DNA of 46,286 nucleotides from Cohnella thermotolerans DSM 17683. Lineage in GTDB: Bacteria > Bacillota > Bacilli > Paenibacillales > Paenibacillaceae. Below, piece after piece: positions 24,423 through 33,248 of this stretch (position 1 is the stretch's first letter; every line of letters starts with the position of its first letter). Below the pieces are notes generated by a model. It was not told the origin of the DNA and made no database searches. It saw only the letters and a program-made list of their open reading frames with translations. A program made the position numbers and the translations under genes. Where the stretch lies: contig NZ_AUCP01000056.1 of assembly GCF_000429825.1 (NCBI RefSeq), positions 1 to 46,286 of the forward strand, in the 5' to 3' direction.

Positions 24423-24461
24423 CTTTCATAAAAGGTTCACAATTCATTGCCGCCCCAAGCG

Positions 24462-24475
24462 TTAAAGCGCTTTCC
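24462..24475. promoter_or_regulatory. Weak cre-like palindrome
   Basis: TTAAAGCGCTTTCC resembles a CcpA cre box with two mismatches. It sits inside a larger inverted repeat (GCCGCC ... GGCGGC, 24450 to about 24482). It lies in the 376-base gap between the oxidoreductase gene and glnA. The rest of that gap, 24483-24644, shows only a CGCCCG/CGGGCG hairpin near 24561-24584 that could terminate the oxidoreductase transcript. Confidence 0.25.
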
Positions 24476-24644
24476 AAGGCGGCGGGATCATGCCTAACGG
24501 ACTCTAATTTTCAGTAGGTTTCTACAAAAAAATAGCGTTAAAAAACAAATAAGCTCATCCGCCCGAATGCGGTTGACCCGGGCGAACAAGCGGCGCGTCA
24601 TTTTGCGATCCTTTCCGCAGCTTTCCTTCCATTAAGAGGAAAAT

Positions 24645-25667
24645 TCAATCGTCCGAACGGTGAAACATCTCGGCCAACAGCTCGTAGCTCCTCAATCGCA
24701 GCTTGAAATCCGACAAGATGCAGGTGGCAAGCACCTCGTCCGTCCGGTAGCTTTCCGCGAACGCAATCAGCGCCCTCCGCACCCGGTCCGGCCCGCCGAC
24801 GATCATTCGCTTCCGGTTGTCGGCGATGCGCATGCGCTCCCATTCGGCATACGGATAGGCCGCCGCCTCTTCGGGCGTCGGAAACGGACGGTTGTACTCC
24901 CCTTTCTCGTGGTAGAGCAGCCTAAGGTCCATCGCCGCGGCTTCCCGCTCCGCAAGCGCGTCCGTATCGGCGCAGACGACGAATACGCAAGCGTTCACCT
25001 TCGGCTTCGAGCCGAGCGGTCCCGGACGGAAATGGCGAAGATAGTCGCGAACGGCTCCCTGGCCGCCGTAGCCGTTAATAAAGTGGGCGAACGAGAAGCC
25101 CGCCCCCATCTGCGCCGCGACGACCGCGCTGTACCCGCTGGAGCCGAGCAGCCAGATTTCGGGTGCGGTATCGACCCGCGGGGTCGCGGTCAAGTCCGAC
25201 AGCGGATGCTCCGGCCCGAACGGCGGGGCGAGCCCCAGGAACGTCCCGAGCTCCCCGAGCATCTGGGGAAAACGTTCGTCGGCCGGTTTGGCCCCCCCGT
25301 TGCGCAGCGCGAGCGAGGCCAGCGGCATGCCGCCCGGCGCGCGCCCGATGCCGAGGTCGCAGCGGCCCGGATACAGCGCTTCGAGCACGCGAAAGTTTTC
25401 CGCCACCTTGTAGGGGCTGTAGTGCGGCAGCAGCACGCCGCCCGAGCCGATCCGGATGCGCGACGTATGGGCGCCTATGGCGGAGACGAGCACTTCCGGC
25501 GAAGACCCGGCCAATCCGGCCGAATCGTGATGCTCGGACACCCAAAACCGTGAATACCCGAGACGCTCGGCCGCCCGGACCAGCTCCAGCGTATGCCGCA
25601 GGGCGACTACCGCATTTTCCCCCGGACCGATCGGCGACTGATCCAGCACCCCAAGCATCAATCTCAT
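24645..25667 (-). CDS. Luciferase-like (LLM) flavin-dependent oxidoreductase, copy A
   Basis: The start is the internal ATG at 25667, with GGAGGTG 6 bases upstream; the longer frame from 25688 contains that site. The 340-residue product has the LLM fold: LGVLDQSPIGPGENA at the N-terminus, LGYSRFWVSEHHDSAGLAG, HTSRIRIGSGGVLLPHYSPY and KVAENFRVLEALYPGRCDLG. It resembles the MsnO8/YtmO-type group that uses reduced flavin to oxidise small organic substrates. The substrate is unknown. A second, similar enzyme lies at 37918-38931. It appears to be transcribed alone. Confidence 0.87.
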   Translation of the reverse strand: MRLMLGVLDQSPIGPGENAVVALRHTLELVRAAERLGYSRFWVSEHHDSAGLAGSSPEVLVSAIGAHTSRIRIGSGGVLLPHYSPYKVAENFRVLEALYPGRCDLGIGRAPGGMPLASLALRNGGAKPADERFPQMLGELGTFLGLAPPFGPEHPLSDLTATPRVDTAPEIWLLGSSGYSAVVAAQMGAGFSFAHFINGYGGQGAVRDYLRHFRPGPLGSKPKVNACVFVVCADTDALAEREAAAMDLRLLYHEKGEYNRPFPTPEEAAAYPYAEWERMRIADNRKRMIVGGPDRVRRALIAFAESYRTDEVLATCILSDFKLRLRSYELLAEMFHRSDD

Positions 25668-25789
25668 ACGGCCACCTCCACCATCCATAGTATGCGTTCT
25701 TCCATCTGTCGAGAATAAGGGACGGTCGGCTCGTCAATTGTAAAGAATATGCAGCCCCAATATTTTGCATGAAGGCGCCGGAGAGGAGC

Positions 25790-25833
25790 AAAAAAACAAC
25801 CGCCCTCGCGGTCTCGCAAGACCGGTCGGACGG
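25790..25833 (-). terminator. Terminator of aroF
   Basis: An inner hairpin GGTCT-CGCA-AGACC (25810-25823) lies within an outer CCG/CGG stem, and a TTTTTTT run follows on the minus strand. It lies immediately beyond the DAHP synthase stop at 25845. Confidence 0.65.
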
Positions 25834-25844
25834 CTGGTGCCGGT

Positions 25845-26906
25845 TTACTTCTTCCAGGTGTTGAACGCTTCCGCCGGCTCCTTCGGCGTATCGAATCGCT
25901 TGCCCATCAGCGGCGCGAGCTGCTCGAGCTCCTTGAGCAAATTCGCGAACTGATCCGGGAACAGCGACTGGACGCCGTCGCCTGTGGCGGAGTTGTCGGG
26001 ATCGGTGTGCATCTCGATAATGAGGCCGTTGGCTCCGGCGGCGACGGACGCCTTCGTCATCGTCTCGACCAGCTCGCGGCGGCCGGTCGCATGGCTCGGG
26101 TCGGCGATGACCGGAAGGTGGGACAGCTGCTGTACGACCGGAATCGCGGCCAGGTCGAACGTGTTGCGCGTGTACGTCTCGAACGTGCGGATGCCGCGTT
26201 CGCACAGCATGACGTTCGGGTTGCCTCCGGCGAGAATGTATTCCGCCGCGTTCAGCCACTCGTCATAAGTGGCGCTGAAGCCGCGCTTCAGCAGAACCGG
26301 GTTCTTGATCGTGCCGAGCTTGCGAAGCAGATCGAAGTTCTGCATGTTGCGCGTGCCGACCTGCATAATGTCCGCGTATTCGGCGCAGATGTCCACGTAC
26401 TCGGGGGTCATGACTTCCGTGATCGTCACGAGGCCGTATTTGTCCCCGGCTTCCTTCATCCACTTCAAGCCTTCGACGCCGATGCCCTGGAAGCTGTACG
26501 GGCCGGTTCGCGGCTTGAACGCGCCTCCGCGAAGCACCTGGCCGCCGGCGGCCTTGACCAGGCGGGCGATCTCGTCGATCTGCTCCGGCGTCTCGACGGC
26601 GCAAGGTCCGCCCATGACGACCAATTGGTCGCCGCCGATCTTCACGCCCTTCACTTCGATGATCGTATCGTCGGGATGGAAGTCGCGGCTGGCCAGCTTG
26701 TAAGATTTCGAAATCTTGATGACGTTCTCGACGCCCGACATCGAGCGGAGATGCTCTGCGAGATGGGGATCGGCCTTGCCGATAATGCCGATCACCGTGC
26801 GGTCGGTCCCGCGGGATACGTGCGCTTGCACGCCGCTCTGCTCGATATGGCGGACGATGTCGGCGATCCGCTCTTCGGAAATATGGGGAGAAGTAATAAC
26901 GATCAT
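25845..26906 (-). CDS. aroF: 3-deoxy-7-phosphoheptulonate (DAHP) synthase
   Basis: The enzyme catalyses the first step of the shikimate pathway, joining phosphoenolpyruvate and erythrose-4-phosphate. The start is taken at ATG 26906 because the CAGGAG site lies just inside the longer frame from 26924, giving 353 residues. Residues about 1-75 form a ferredoxin-like (ACT-like) regulatory domain (MIVITSPHISEERIADIVRH), as in Thermotoga-type DAHP synthase. The catalytic barrel contains VVMGGPCAVET, LRGGAFKPRTGPYSFQG, VLLKRGFSATYDEWLNAAEY, LPVIADPSHATGRRELV and IIEMHTDPDNSATGDG. The gene is monocistronic, with a strong promoter and its own terminator. Confidence 0.96.
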   Translation of the reverse strand: MIVITSPHISEERIADIVRHIEQSGVQAHVSRGTDRTVIGIIGKADPHLAEHLRSMSGVENVIKISKSYKLASRDFHPDDTIIEVKGVKIGGDQLVVMGGPCAVETPEQIDEIARLVKAAGGQVLRGGAFKPRTGPYSFQGIGVEGLKWMKEAGDKYGLVTITEVMTPEYVDICAEYADIMQVGTRNMQNFDLLRKLGTIKNPVLLKRGFSATYDEWLNAAEYILAGGNPNVMLCERGIRTFETYTRNTFDLAAIPVVQQLSHLPVIADPSHATGRRELVETMTKASVAAGANGLIIEMHTDPDNSATGDGVQSLFPDQFANLLKELEQLAPLMGKRFDTPKEPAEAFNTWKK

Positions 26907-26983
26907 GATTTCACGCTCCTGCACGTTTTAGCGCTTATCCGCTTTGACGCTTATACGCTTTTAAGCTTTTACTCACTAAAGTA

Positions 26984-27012
26984 ACTATAACGGAAAAACG
27001 GCAGGTTGTCAA
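26984..27012 (-). promoter_or_regulatory. Strong sigma-A promoter of aroF
   Basis: On the minus strand TTGACA (27007-27012) and TATAGT (26984-26989) are separated by 17 bases. The leader between promoter and gene contains five AAGCG/AAGC-type short repeats (26930-26969). Confidence 0.85.
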
Positions 27013-27072
27013 CGCTGCCGATTCGCCTTTCCGTCCTATTTCGTCTCTTTGCCGTCTGACTCCCGGTTCTTC

Positions 27073-27576
27073 CTATTCGAGCGCCGCATTCGTCTCCACC
27101 GTCTTGGCGCGGCTCAGCTTCCGCCGTTCCCGCCGTTTGCGCTTGAAGGCGTTGACGCTGTACCGAATCGGGAAGAAGAAGAGCAATCCCAGAATCGCGC
27201 CGTTAATAATCCCGCCCACGATCAGCTTCAAATTGAGCAGCAGGGCATGATTGATCAGGTCCGGCAGAAACGAGATCTGGACGGCGAAATGTTTGGGCAG
27301 CACGGCCCCCGCCATCTTCGCATTCAGGAAAGACATGGGAATATAAATCATTTTGCCGAAAAGAAACCCTACGAGCGCCGCCGCGAAGCTCCCGCGCAAC
27401 AGGTAATTGAGCGGAAAAATGAGCAGGAACGAGGTGCCGTAAGTCGGCAGGTTGAACATCTCGACGAACAAGCCGATGGCAAACCCCATAGCGACGACGG
27501 TCGCTCCTCCTTTGGCGCGGAGAAGCTTGACGTACTGATACTTAAGCCAACGGGGCAACTTGCGTAAACGATTCAT
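27073..27576 (-). CDS. DUF2062 membrane protein
   Basis: The start is the ATG at 27576, with AAAGGAG 5 bases upstream; the longer frame from 27618 overlaps that site. The 167-residue protein has the DUF2062 pattern: a basic N-terminus (MNRLRKLPRWLKYQYVKLLR), then hydrophobic segments with GATVVAMGFAIGLFVEMFNL, and LVGFLFGKMIYIPMSFL. A C-terminal membrane helix (GGIINGAILGLLFFFPIRYS) is followed by a highly basic tail. The biochemical role of the family is not known. It follows ispH by 45 bases and is probably the last gene of the operon. Confidence 0.83.
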   Translation of the reverse strand: MNRLRKLPRWLKYQYVKLLRAKGGATVVAMGFAIGLFVEMFNLPTYGTSFLLIFPLNYLLRGSFAAALVGFLFGKMIYIPMSFLNAKMAGAVLPKHFAVQISFLPDLINHALLLNLKLIVGGIINGAILGLLFFFPIRYSVNAFKRKRRERRKLSRAKTVETNAALE

Positions 27577-27621
27577 GGGCGCTCCTTTCTCGCTATCTAC
27601 GGCGCCGAGCCCCTCCACATC

Positions 27622-28569
27622 TTAAACCGATTTCTCCCTTACGGCAGGGAGCAGTTTTTTCATGTTGACGGTTCTGCGGATTTCCCAGGTGTCGGGATTG
27701 TTGTGATCGTACTGTTCCAAATATTGGATGACTTCCTTGGTTATTGGAGTCGGCGTCGAAGCGCCGGACGTCACCGCGACCCGATCGATGCCGGCCAGCC
27801 ACTCCCTCTTAATCTCCGTTACGTCCGAAACCCGGTAAGCCGGGACGCCCGCGATCTCGGAAGAGACCTGGGCAAGGCGGTTCGAGTTGTTGCTTCGCGG
27901 ATCGCCGACCACAATGCAGAGCTGCGCCTGGCCGGCCTGGTTCGCGACCGCCTCTTGCCGGACCTGGGTAGCCAGACAAATCTCGTTGTGAATCTCGGCG
28001 GTCGGATAAAGCTCGAGCAGCTTGGCCATCAGGTGCCGGATGTCCCATTGCGACATCGTCGTCTGATTGGTAATAATGATTCGCTCGGTCGACAGCTGCA
28101 AGGTCGCAATGTCTTGTTCCGTCTCGACCAGATGGACATGCTCCGGCGCGATGCCGATCGCCCCTTCCGGCTCGGGATGCCCCTTCTTCCCGATGTAGAC
28201 GACCTCGTATCCCTCGGACACCTTCTCGCGGATCAAATCGTGCGTCTTCGTCACGTCGGGACAGGTGGCGTCGACGACCGTCAGCCCCTTCTCCTTCGCG
28301 CGCTTGCGCACTTCCGGCGAGACGCCGTGCGCGGTGAAGATGACCGTGCCGCTCTCGATCTTGTCGAGAATCTCGAGACGGTTCGGCCCGTCGAGCGTAA
28401 TGATGCCCTCATCCTTGAACGATTCGGTGACGTGGCTGTTATGCACGATCATGCCCAAAATATAAATGGGGCGCGGCAGATCCAAGTTCCTCGCCGTTTG
28501 AAGCGCCAGAACCATGGCATCCACCACGCCATAGCAATATCCCCTTGGGGAGATTTTCACGACTTCCAT
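27622..28569 (-). CDS. ispH: 4-hydroxy-3-methylbut-2-enyl diphosphate reductase
   Basis: The 315-residue iron-sulfur enzyme catalyses the last step of the MEP pathway, giving IPP and DMAPP. The three iron-sulfur cysteines lie in RGYCYGV (Cys12), [12 protein letters not shown] (near 104) and [12 protein letters not shown] (near 198). [17 protein letters not shown] and [16 protein letters not shown] are family motifs. It starts 3 bases after the histidine kinase stop, so it is cotranscribed with the two-component genes. No separate promoter was seen in the 3-base gap. Confidence 0.96.
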   Translation of the reverse strand: MEVVKISPRGYCYGVVDAMVLALQTARNLDLPRPIYILGMIVHNSHVTESFKDEGIITLDGPNRLEILDKIESGTVIFTAHGVSPEVRKRAKEKGLTVVDATCPDVTKTHDLIREKVSEGYEVVYIGKKGHPEPEGAIGIAPEHVHLVETEQDIATLQLSTERIIITNQTTMSQWDIRHLMAKLLELYPTAEIHNEICLATQVRQEAVANQAGQAQLCIVVGDPRSNNSNRLAQVSSEIAGVPAYRVSDVTEIKREWLAGIDRVAVTSGASTPTPITKEVIQYLEQYDHNNPDTWEIRRTVNMKKLLPAVREKSV

Positions 28570-28572
28570 TGT

Positions 28573-30153
28573 CTAGCGCCTGCTTTCCCGCCCTTGTTGG
28601 TTGAGTTGCGTCTCCCTGTTCGGAAGCTCCGGGCGTACCGTAGCTTCTATTATATCGTATTCGGGAGGCTGGGAAAAGTCGATGGGCAGCCAGACGATAA
28701 ACATCGTGCCTTCCCCGAGCTTCGTTCGGACTTCCAGGGTCGCGTTGTGCATGTCGGCAATCCATTTCGCGATCGACAGGCCGAGCCCGGTGCCCGGCGT
28801 TTGTCCCCTCGATACGTCGACGCGGTAGAACCGGTCGAAAATGTGCGGCACGTCTTCCTTGCTGATGCCGATGCCCGTATCCGACACCGCGAGACCGACC
28901 TTGTCGTCCTTGCGGAACGCTTCGAGCCGGACTTCGCCGGCAGGCGTATATTTAAACCCGTTCTCGATGAAAATGAACAGCAGCTGCAGCAAATAATCGC
29001 GGTTGCCCATTACCCAGACGCCGTCCAGCGCGTCCAGCGAGCCGATCTTCCATTGCGCCTTGCGGGGAAGGAACGCCGCCCGGCGGGCCGCTTCCTCGGC
29101 GAGCGGCTTGAGCGCGACCCGCTCCTTCTCCATGACGTATCCCGCGTCCGCCCTCGCGAGCGACAGCATATCGTTGACCAGCCGGCTCATCCGGCGGGCT
29201 TCGTCGGCGATGTCGTGAATCGCTTCCTTGGACATCATCTCGCGCTCCTGAACTGTGAGCCGCTGTCCGACGGGCTCCGCGGTCGACGTCTCCGCGCTCT
29301 CGCGGTCGGCCGACAGCGCGCGGGGCGGATCGCTCCAAATTTTCTCCAGGAAGTCCACGTTGCCCCGAATGGTCGTAAGCGGCGTCCGCAGCTCGTGCGA
29401 AGCGTCGGAGACGAAGCGGCGCTGGGCGGCGTAGGTTTCCTCCAGCCCTTTGTAGGCGGCTTCGATTCGCTCGAGCATATGGTTGAGCGTATGGGTGAGC
29501 CGCCCGATCTCGTCGCGGCTCTCCACCGGCAAGCGGACGCTCAGGTCCGAGCCGCTCTGAATTTGCTCCACCGCCTCCGCCACTTGACCGATCGGCCGCA
29601 GCGCCTTGCGGGACAGGAACATGCCTAGCAGGAAAGCAACCAGCAATCCGGCTAGTCCAGTTAGTAGCAGAATCGTGCGAAGTTGAGATAACATGTTCTC
29701 TTCCTTGCCGATGTAAGCTGCAACTTGAAGAAGGCCGATTATACGATCGCTGCCTTGTATTCTGACAGGGTTCTCAAAAATGTAAAAGGGCTGCCCGTCT
29801 AAACTTACTTTGACAAACCCCACCTGAGCATCTTTAAGTCGAGGATGATCGAAATCTTTCTCGTATTCGAACGATTTCATACTGACATGACCGTTCTCAT
29901 CATCCAAATAGGTGACCATTTGAACGAAAACCCCGTTAAAATCAAATCCTCTGGGAACTTGGAAGCTTAAATCGGTGCCCGTTGGAGTTCGGATTGGAAT
30001 CGGTTGAATCGTTCTCGCTTCGTCCTTCAAACGTTTTTGCAGGTCCTGCATCGTGTTATGATAAACGACGTAATAAACCAAAAATCCAAACGTCACCAAC
30101 GTAACGGCGAGCAAGCCTGAATACCACAAGGTGAGCCGAAGCCTGATGGACAT
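28573..30153 (-). CDS. Membrane sensor histidine kinase (CssS-like position)
   Basis: The 526-residue protein is organised as follows. TM1 lies at about residues 8-29, with an extracytoplasmic sensor region of about 130 residues and TM2 at about 160-182 (ILLLTGLAGLLVAFLLGMFL). A HAMP domain (RPIGQVAEAVEQIQSGSDLS) leads to the dimerisation domain with the phosphorylated histidine in SDASHELRTPLTTIRGNVDF (near 255). The ATPase domain carries the N box FIENGFKYT, the G1 box DTGIGIS and the G2 box GTGLGLSIAKWI. It follows the response regulator by 6 bases and ispH follows in turn. Because htrA lies immediately upstream of the pair, secretion stress like that sensed by CssS is a reasonable guess, not shown. 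Confidence 0.92.
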   Translation of the reverse strand: MSIRLRLTLWYSGLLAVTLVTFGFLVYYVVYHNTMQDLQKRLKDEARTIQPIPIRTPTGTDLSFQVPRGFDFNGVFVQMVTYLDDENGHVSMKSFEYEKDFDHPRLKDAQVGFVKVSLDGQPFYIFENPVRIQGSDRIIGLLQVAAYIGKEENMLSQLRTILLLTGLAGLLVAFLLGMFLSRKALRPIGQVAEAVEQIQSGSDLSVRLPVESRDEIGRLTHTLNHMLERIEAAYKGLEETYAAQRRFVSDASHELRTPLTTIRGNVDFLEKIWSDPPRALSADRESAETSTAEPVGQRLTVQEREMMSKEAIHDIADEARRMSRLVNDMLSLARADAGYVMEKERVALKPLAEEAARRAAFLPRKAQWKIGSLDALDGVWVMGNRDYLLQLLFIFIENGFKYTPAGEVRLEAFRKDDKVGLAVSDTGIGISKEDVPHIFDRFYRVDVSRGQTPGTGLGLSIAKWIADMHNATLEVRTKLGEGTMFIVWLPIDFSQPPEYDIIEATVRPELPNRETQLNQQGRESRR

Positions 30154-30159
30154 GAAGTA

Positions 30160-30846
30160 TCAGCTTTCTCCCTTCAACACGTAACCGGCGCCCCTGACGG
30201 TTTGAATGAGCCGGCGGCCGCCGTGCTCCTCCAGCTTCTGACGGAGCATGGCCACGTAAACTTCCAGCACATTCGATTCCCCGCTGTAGTCGTAGCCCCA
30301 GATACGCTCCATGATTTGGTCGCGGGACAGCACCCGCTTCGGATTTTGCATGAACAGATGAAGAAGATCGAACTCCTTGGCCGTCAGCTCGATCCGCCTG
30401 TCGCCCCGGATCGCTTCCCTGGCGTCGACGTCCAGCAGCAAGTCCTCGAAGCGCAGCTGGTTGCTTTCTTCCGTCTGCTCCGGACGGCGGCGCAGCAGCG
30501 CGCGAACCCGGGCCATCAGCTCCTCCAGCGCGAACGGCTTGACGAGGTAGTCGTCGGCCCCCATATCGAGCCCTTTGACGCGGTCCTGCACGTCGTCCTT
30601 GGCCGTCAGCATCAGAACGGGCGAATGAATGCCCGCCGTCCGCAGGCGCCGGCACACTTCCCAGCCGTCGAGCTGCGGCATCATGACGTCCAGCACGACC
30701 AGATCGGCATGCCTGCCTTGCAAAATTCGGAGTCCCTCCTGACCGTTCGGCGCGGTCGTCACTTCATAACCTTCGAACGCCAGGCTTCTCCTCAGCAAGG
30801 AAGTGATTTTCTCGTCGTCGTCGATTACTACAATATGCGGTCTCAT
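30160..30846 (-). CDS. OmpR-family response regulator
   Basis: The start is ATG 30846, with AAAGGGG 6 bases before it; the longer frame from 30876 contains that site. The 228-residue protein has a receiver domain with acidic pocket DDD at 9-11, phosphorylated Asp53 in VVLDVMMPQ, and the conserved Thr and Lys (LTAKDD; DYLVKPFALEEL). The winged-helix output domain has LTAKEFDLLHLFMQNPKRVL and SNVLEVYVAMLRQKLEEHGG. It is 6 bases upstream of its kinase gene. Two tandem 11-bp repeats in the htrA promoter are the type of site OmpR-family regulators bind. Confidence 0.94.
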   Translation of the reverse strand: MRPHIVVIDDDEKITSLLRRSLAFEGYEVTTAPNGQEGLRILQGRHADLVVLDVMMPQLDGWEVCRRLRTAGIHSPVLMLTAKDDVQDRVKGLDMGADDYLVKPFALEELMARVRALLRRRPEQTEESNQLRFEDLLLDVDAREAIRGDRRIELTAKEFDLLHLFMQNPKRVLSRDQIMERIWGYDYSGESNVLEVYVAMLRQKLEEHGGRRLIQTVRGAGYVLKGES

Positions 30847-30904
30847 CGGATTCCCCTTTGTGTCAACGGAATTCATTTTTTGTAAATCAACTTTATTTTA
30901 TTAG

Positions 30905-30937
30905 AAAAGGGACAGCCCTGAAAGACTGCCCCTTGCT
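30905..30937 (-). terminator. Terminator of htrA
   Basis: AAGGGACAG (30907-30915) pairs with CTGCCCCTT (30926-30934) with one mismatch. The minus-strand tail is TTCTAATAAAATAAA. It separates htrA from the response regulator gene. Confidence 0.65.
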
Positions 30938-30959
30938 GCTATGCTTCCGGCAAGGCCGT

Positions 30960-32555
30960 TTATTGCTGTTGCTGTTGCTGCTCCTCGAATTCGTTCTTGT
31001 CGCCGATTGTAACGGTAATGTCGATTTTCTTGCCGGCGCGAACGACGTTCAGCGTGATTTTGTCGCCGACGCTCTTCGCTTGAATGGCTTCGACCAATTC
31101 GCTCGATGTCTTGTAGGACTTGCCGTCGATGCCGGTGATGACGTCGTACTGACGCAGGTCGCCATTGTATGCCGGCGAGTTGTAAAGAACGCTATTGACC
31201 AAAGCGCCGTCCGTGCTGCTCAAGCCCAGCCTTTTTGCAATGGCAGAGTTGAGATCCGACAGCGTAGCCCCGATGAACGGAGACGGTTTCGCCGGAATTT
31301 TCGTGTTCGTCTTCAGTTGCTCCAGCACTTCGCTGATCGTGCTCGTCGGAATCGCGAAGCCGATGCCTTGCGCATCCGAGCTGACGGCGGTGTTGATGCC
31401 GATGACTTCGCCGTCCAGGTTGAGCAGCGGACCGCCGGAGTTGCCGGGGTTAATCGAAGCGTCCGTCTGCAGCAAATGCTCGTAGTTCCGGGTGCCGTCC
31501 GTGTCCTGAATGCTGATTTTGCGATTGTTCGCACTGAGAACGCCTACCGTCACCGTATGGTCAAATCCCATCGGATTGCCGATGGCGACCACCCAGTCGC
31601 CCATGTTCGAAGCGTTCGAATCGCCCAGCTTCAGCGTCGGGAGGTTCTTGCCTTCAATTTTCAATACGGCCAGGTCCAGATCGTAGCTCGATCCGAGCAA
31701 CTTGGCGGTAAACGGTTCTTTGTAGCCATCAACGGTAACTTTAATTTGAGATGCGCCATGAACAACGTGCTCGTTGGTCAGAACATAGCCGGTCGAATCG
31801 AAAATGAAGCCGGAACCGATGCCCGATTCTTGCAGACTTCCGCTGCCGTCATTGCCATTGCCGCCGTTGCCGCCTCCATTGCCGTATTCGTCGCCGAAGA
31901 ACTGCCGGAAGAACGGATCGTCAAACAGGCTGTTGGAACGGTTTTGCGCTTGGGTGTACGTCTCGACCTTGACAACCGCCGGACTCGCCTGCTCGAAAAT
32001 TTTCGAGATGTTGTTCGGACGAACGGTGTCGACCGCGTTGCTGACCGTATTGTTCACCGGTTTGGCCGATTCGGATTGCGTGACGGAGCTGCCGCTCGCA
32101 AGCTGCGTTCCGGTGAACCAGTTGCCGCGGTCGGCCGCGAACATCAGACCGCCAACCGCCACGACGCCGACCATGAACGAAGCGAACATCGCGCGGAACG
32201 AACTGCGCCTGCGGGGCGGGTTCTCCCAGTTGCGTCCGCCGCCGGATACGGTGAACGGACGATATTCCCGGGCGGCCGGAAGGCTTCGGCCGGAGCCGTT
32301 GTCGCCTCCCCCTTGGCTCGAGCTCGAACTCATGCCGAAGGGTCCGTAAGTATAAGTCGTCGTCTCCCCGGCGTCGCCGGAAGGTTTGGACGTCACTTCC
32401 TCGCTGGAAGCATAAGGACGATAGACGGTCTCCCCGTTGACTTCGGTCCGCTCCGTCCCGTATTCGGCCGCGCCTTCTTCGCGCTTCACGCTATCCCGAT
32501 CTTCGCTGTATCGAAATCCGAACAAATCATCCGATCTTTTGTTTTGCTCATCCAT
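30960..32555 (-). CDS. htrA: HtrA-type membrane-anchored serine protease (S1C)
   Basis: The 531-residue protein has a long polar, low-complexity cytoplasmic N-terminus (about 1-120). A single TM anchor follows (FRAMFASFMVGVVAVGGLMF), then an extracellular trypsin-like domain with the triad His in TNEHVVHGA, Asp in SYDLDLAVLKI and Ser in SINPGNSGGPLL. One PDZ domain follows (IGATLSDLNSAIAKRLGLSS, then YDVITGIDGKSYKTSSELVE). The C-terminus is seven glutamines. HtrA proteases degrade or refold misfolded exported proteins at the membrane. The likely regulator is the adjacent two-component system. The ATG at 32555 is preceded by GAGGAGGAATC. Confidence 0.94.
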   Translation of the reverse strand: MDEQNKRSDDLFGFRYSEDRDSVKREEGAAEYGTERTEVNGETVYRPYASSEEVTSKPSGDAGETTTYTYGPFGMSSSSSQGGGDNGSGRSLPAAREYRPFTVSGGGRNWENPPRRRSSFRAMFASFMVGVVAVGGLMFAADRGNWFTGTQLASGSSVTQSESAKPVNNTVSNAVDTVRPNNISKIFEQASPAVVKVETYTQAQNRSNSLFDDPFFRQFFGDEYGNGGGNGGNGNDGSGSLQESGIGSGFIFDSTGYVLTNEHVVHGASQIKVTVDGYKEPFTAKLLGSSYDLDLAVLKIEGKNLPTLKLGDSNASNMGDWVVAIGNPMGFDHTVTVGVLSANNRKISIQDTDGTRNYEHLLQTDASINPGNSGGPLLNLDGEVIGINTAVSSDAQGIGFAIPTSTISEVLEQLKTNTKIPAKPSPFIGATLSDLNSAIAKRLGLSSTDGALVNSVLYNSPAYNGDLRQYDVITGIDGKSYKTSSELVEAIQAKSVGDKITLNVVRAGKKIDITVTIGDKNEFEEQQQQQQ

Positions 32556-32678
32556 CGCCGATTCCTCCTCACATCGTATGAACCGCCTTTTGTCGGGCGA
32601 ATTTGCTATCGTTTTGCTTGACTCTATATTCGCTCCCCAACCTTAAAACTAGATTAAACCGAAATGAGCCAAATCTAA

Positions 32679-32698
32679 AAGATGAACGGAAGATGAAC
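32679..32698 (-). promoter_or_regulatory. Tandem 11-bp repeats, response-regulator-like site at the htrA promoter
   Basis: On the minus strand GTTCATCTT occurs twice with a period of 11 bases (plus-strand AAGATGAAC at 32679-32687 and 32690-32698). A TTTAAT -10 candidate lies near 32653-32658, preceded by a very poor -35. This layout is typical of promoters activated by OmpR-family regulators. Confidence 0.5.
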
Positions 32699-32733
32699 AA
32701 AGTGTTGCGAAGAGCGTTCCCGGTGAAAATGGA

Positions 32734-32760
32734 GCGCCCCCCGGTTGGCCCGGAGGGCGC
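32734..32760 (-). terminator. Terminator of yugN
   Basis: GCGCCCCCCGG (32734-32744) pairs with CCGGAGGGCGC (32750-32760), with one mismatch and a GCCAA-type loop. The minus-strand tail contains ATTTTC. It lies 16 bases past the yugN stop. Confidence 0.6.
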
Positions 32761-32776
32761 TGCTCGCGGCGTCGGA

Positions 32777-33190
32777 TCATGCCGGGTAGATCGCTTCCGC
32801 TTCCCGGAGACGCTCGCGCGCTTTGTCGATCCAGTGCGGCTCGATCTCCGCATCCGCGTCGACCGGGTCTTGGAATTGGTCGAACAAAGCGCCCATCGTT
32901 CTCGGCTGCGCTTCCGCATCCAAGCCTTCGTTATAAATATGCTTCAAGACGTAAGGTTGGTCGAACCGGATTTTCGCGTCGTTTTCCGGCGTCTCGCTGT
33001 CCAGATTCCCGTTCGTCACCCGAAACGGCAGCCGCAGCCACACTTTATTCGCTTCGTCGAGCGCGCAGTCGAACGAGCCGTGGTCGTAGTCCCAAGAGCC
33101 GCCAAGGGCGAATCCCCGTTCGGCCAGGGCGCTGCGCACCGGAACGAATTCCTGCTCTTGATTCGTCAAACGGGAGTTTAGCGGGTACAT
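32777..33190 (-). CDS. yugN: YugN-like family protein
   Basis: The start is taken at ATG 33190, preceded by AAAGGGG at 6 bases; an ATG two codons earlier overlaps that spacing. The 137-residue soluble protein matches the YugN-like family: FALGGSWDYDHGSFDCALDE near residue 30, then KVWLRLPFRVTNGNLDSE, and IRFDQPYVLKHIYNEGLD. Its function is unknown. It is transcribed alone, between htrA and the liaFSR operon. Confidence 0.85.
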   Translation of the reverse strand: MYPLNSRLTNQEQEFVPVRSALAERGFALGGSWDYDHGSFDCALDEANKVWLRLPFRVTNGNLDSETPENDAKIRFDQPYVLKHIYNEGLDAEAQPRTMGALFDQFQDPVDADAEIEPHWIDKARERLREAEAIYPA

Positions 33191-33248
33191 GGGCATCCCC
33201 TTTTTTATAGATAGCTTACCCGAATTTGCCGGGGAATAACCGTTCCCG

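Noticed and set aside
27703..29628. 641-residue plus-strand frame opposite ispH and the histidine kinase
   Set aside because: It spans two well-defined genes on the other strand and is Arg/Leu/Asp-rich low-information sequence.
30858..32621. 587-residue plus-strand frame opposite htrA
   Set aside because: Shadow of the HtrA reading frame; no domain and no plausible start signal.
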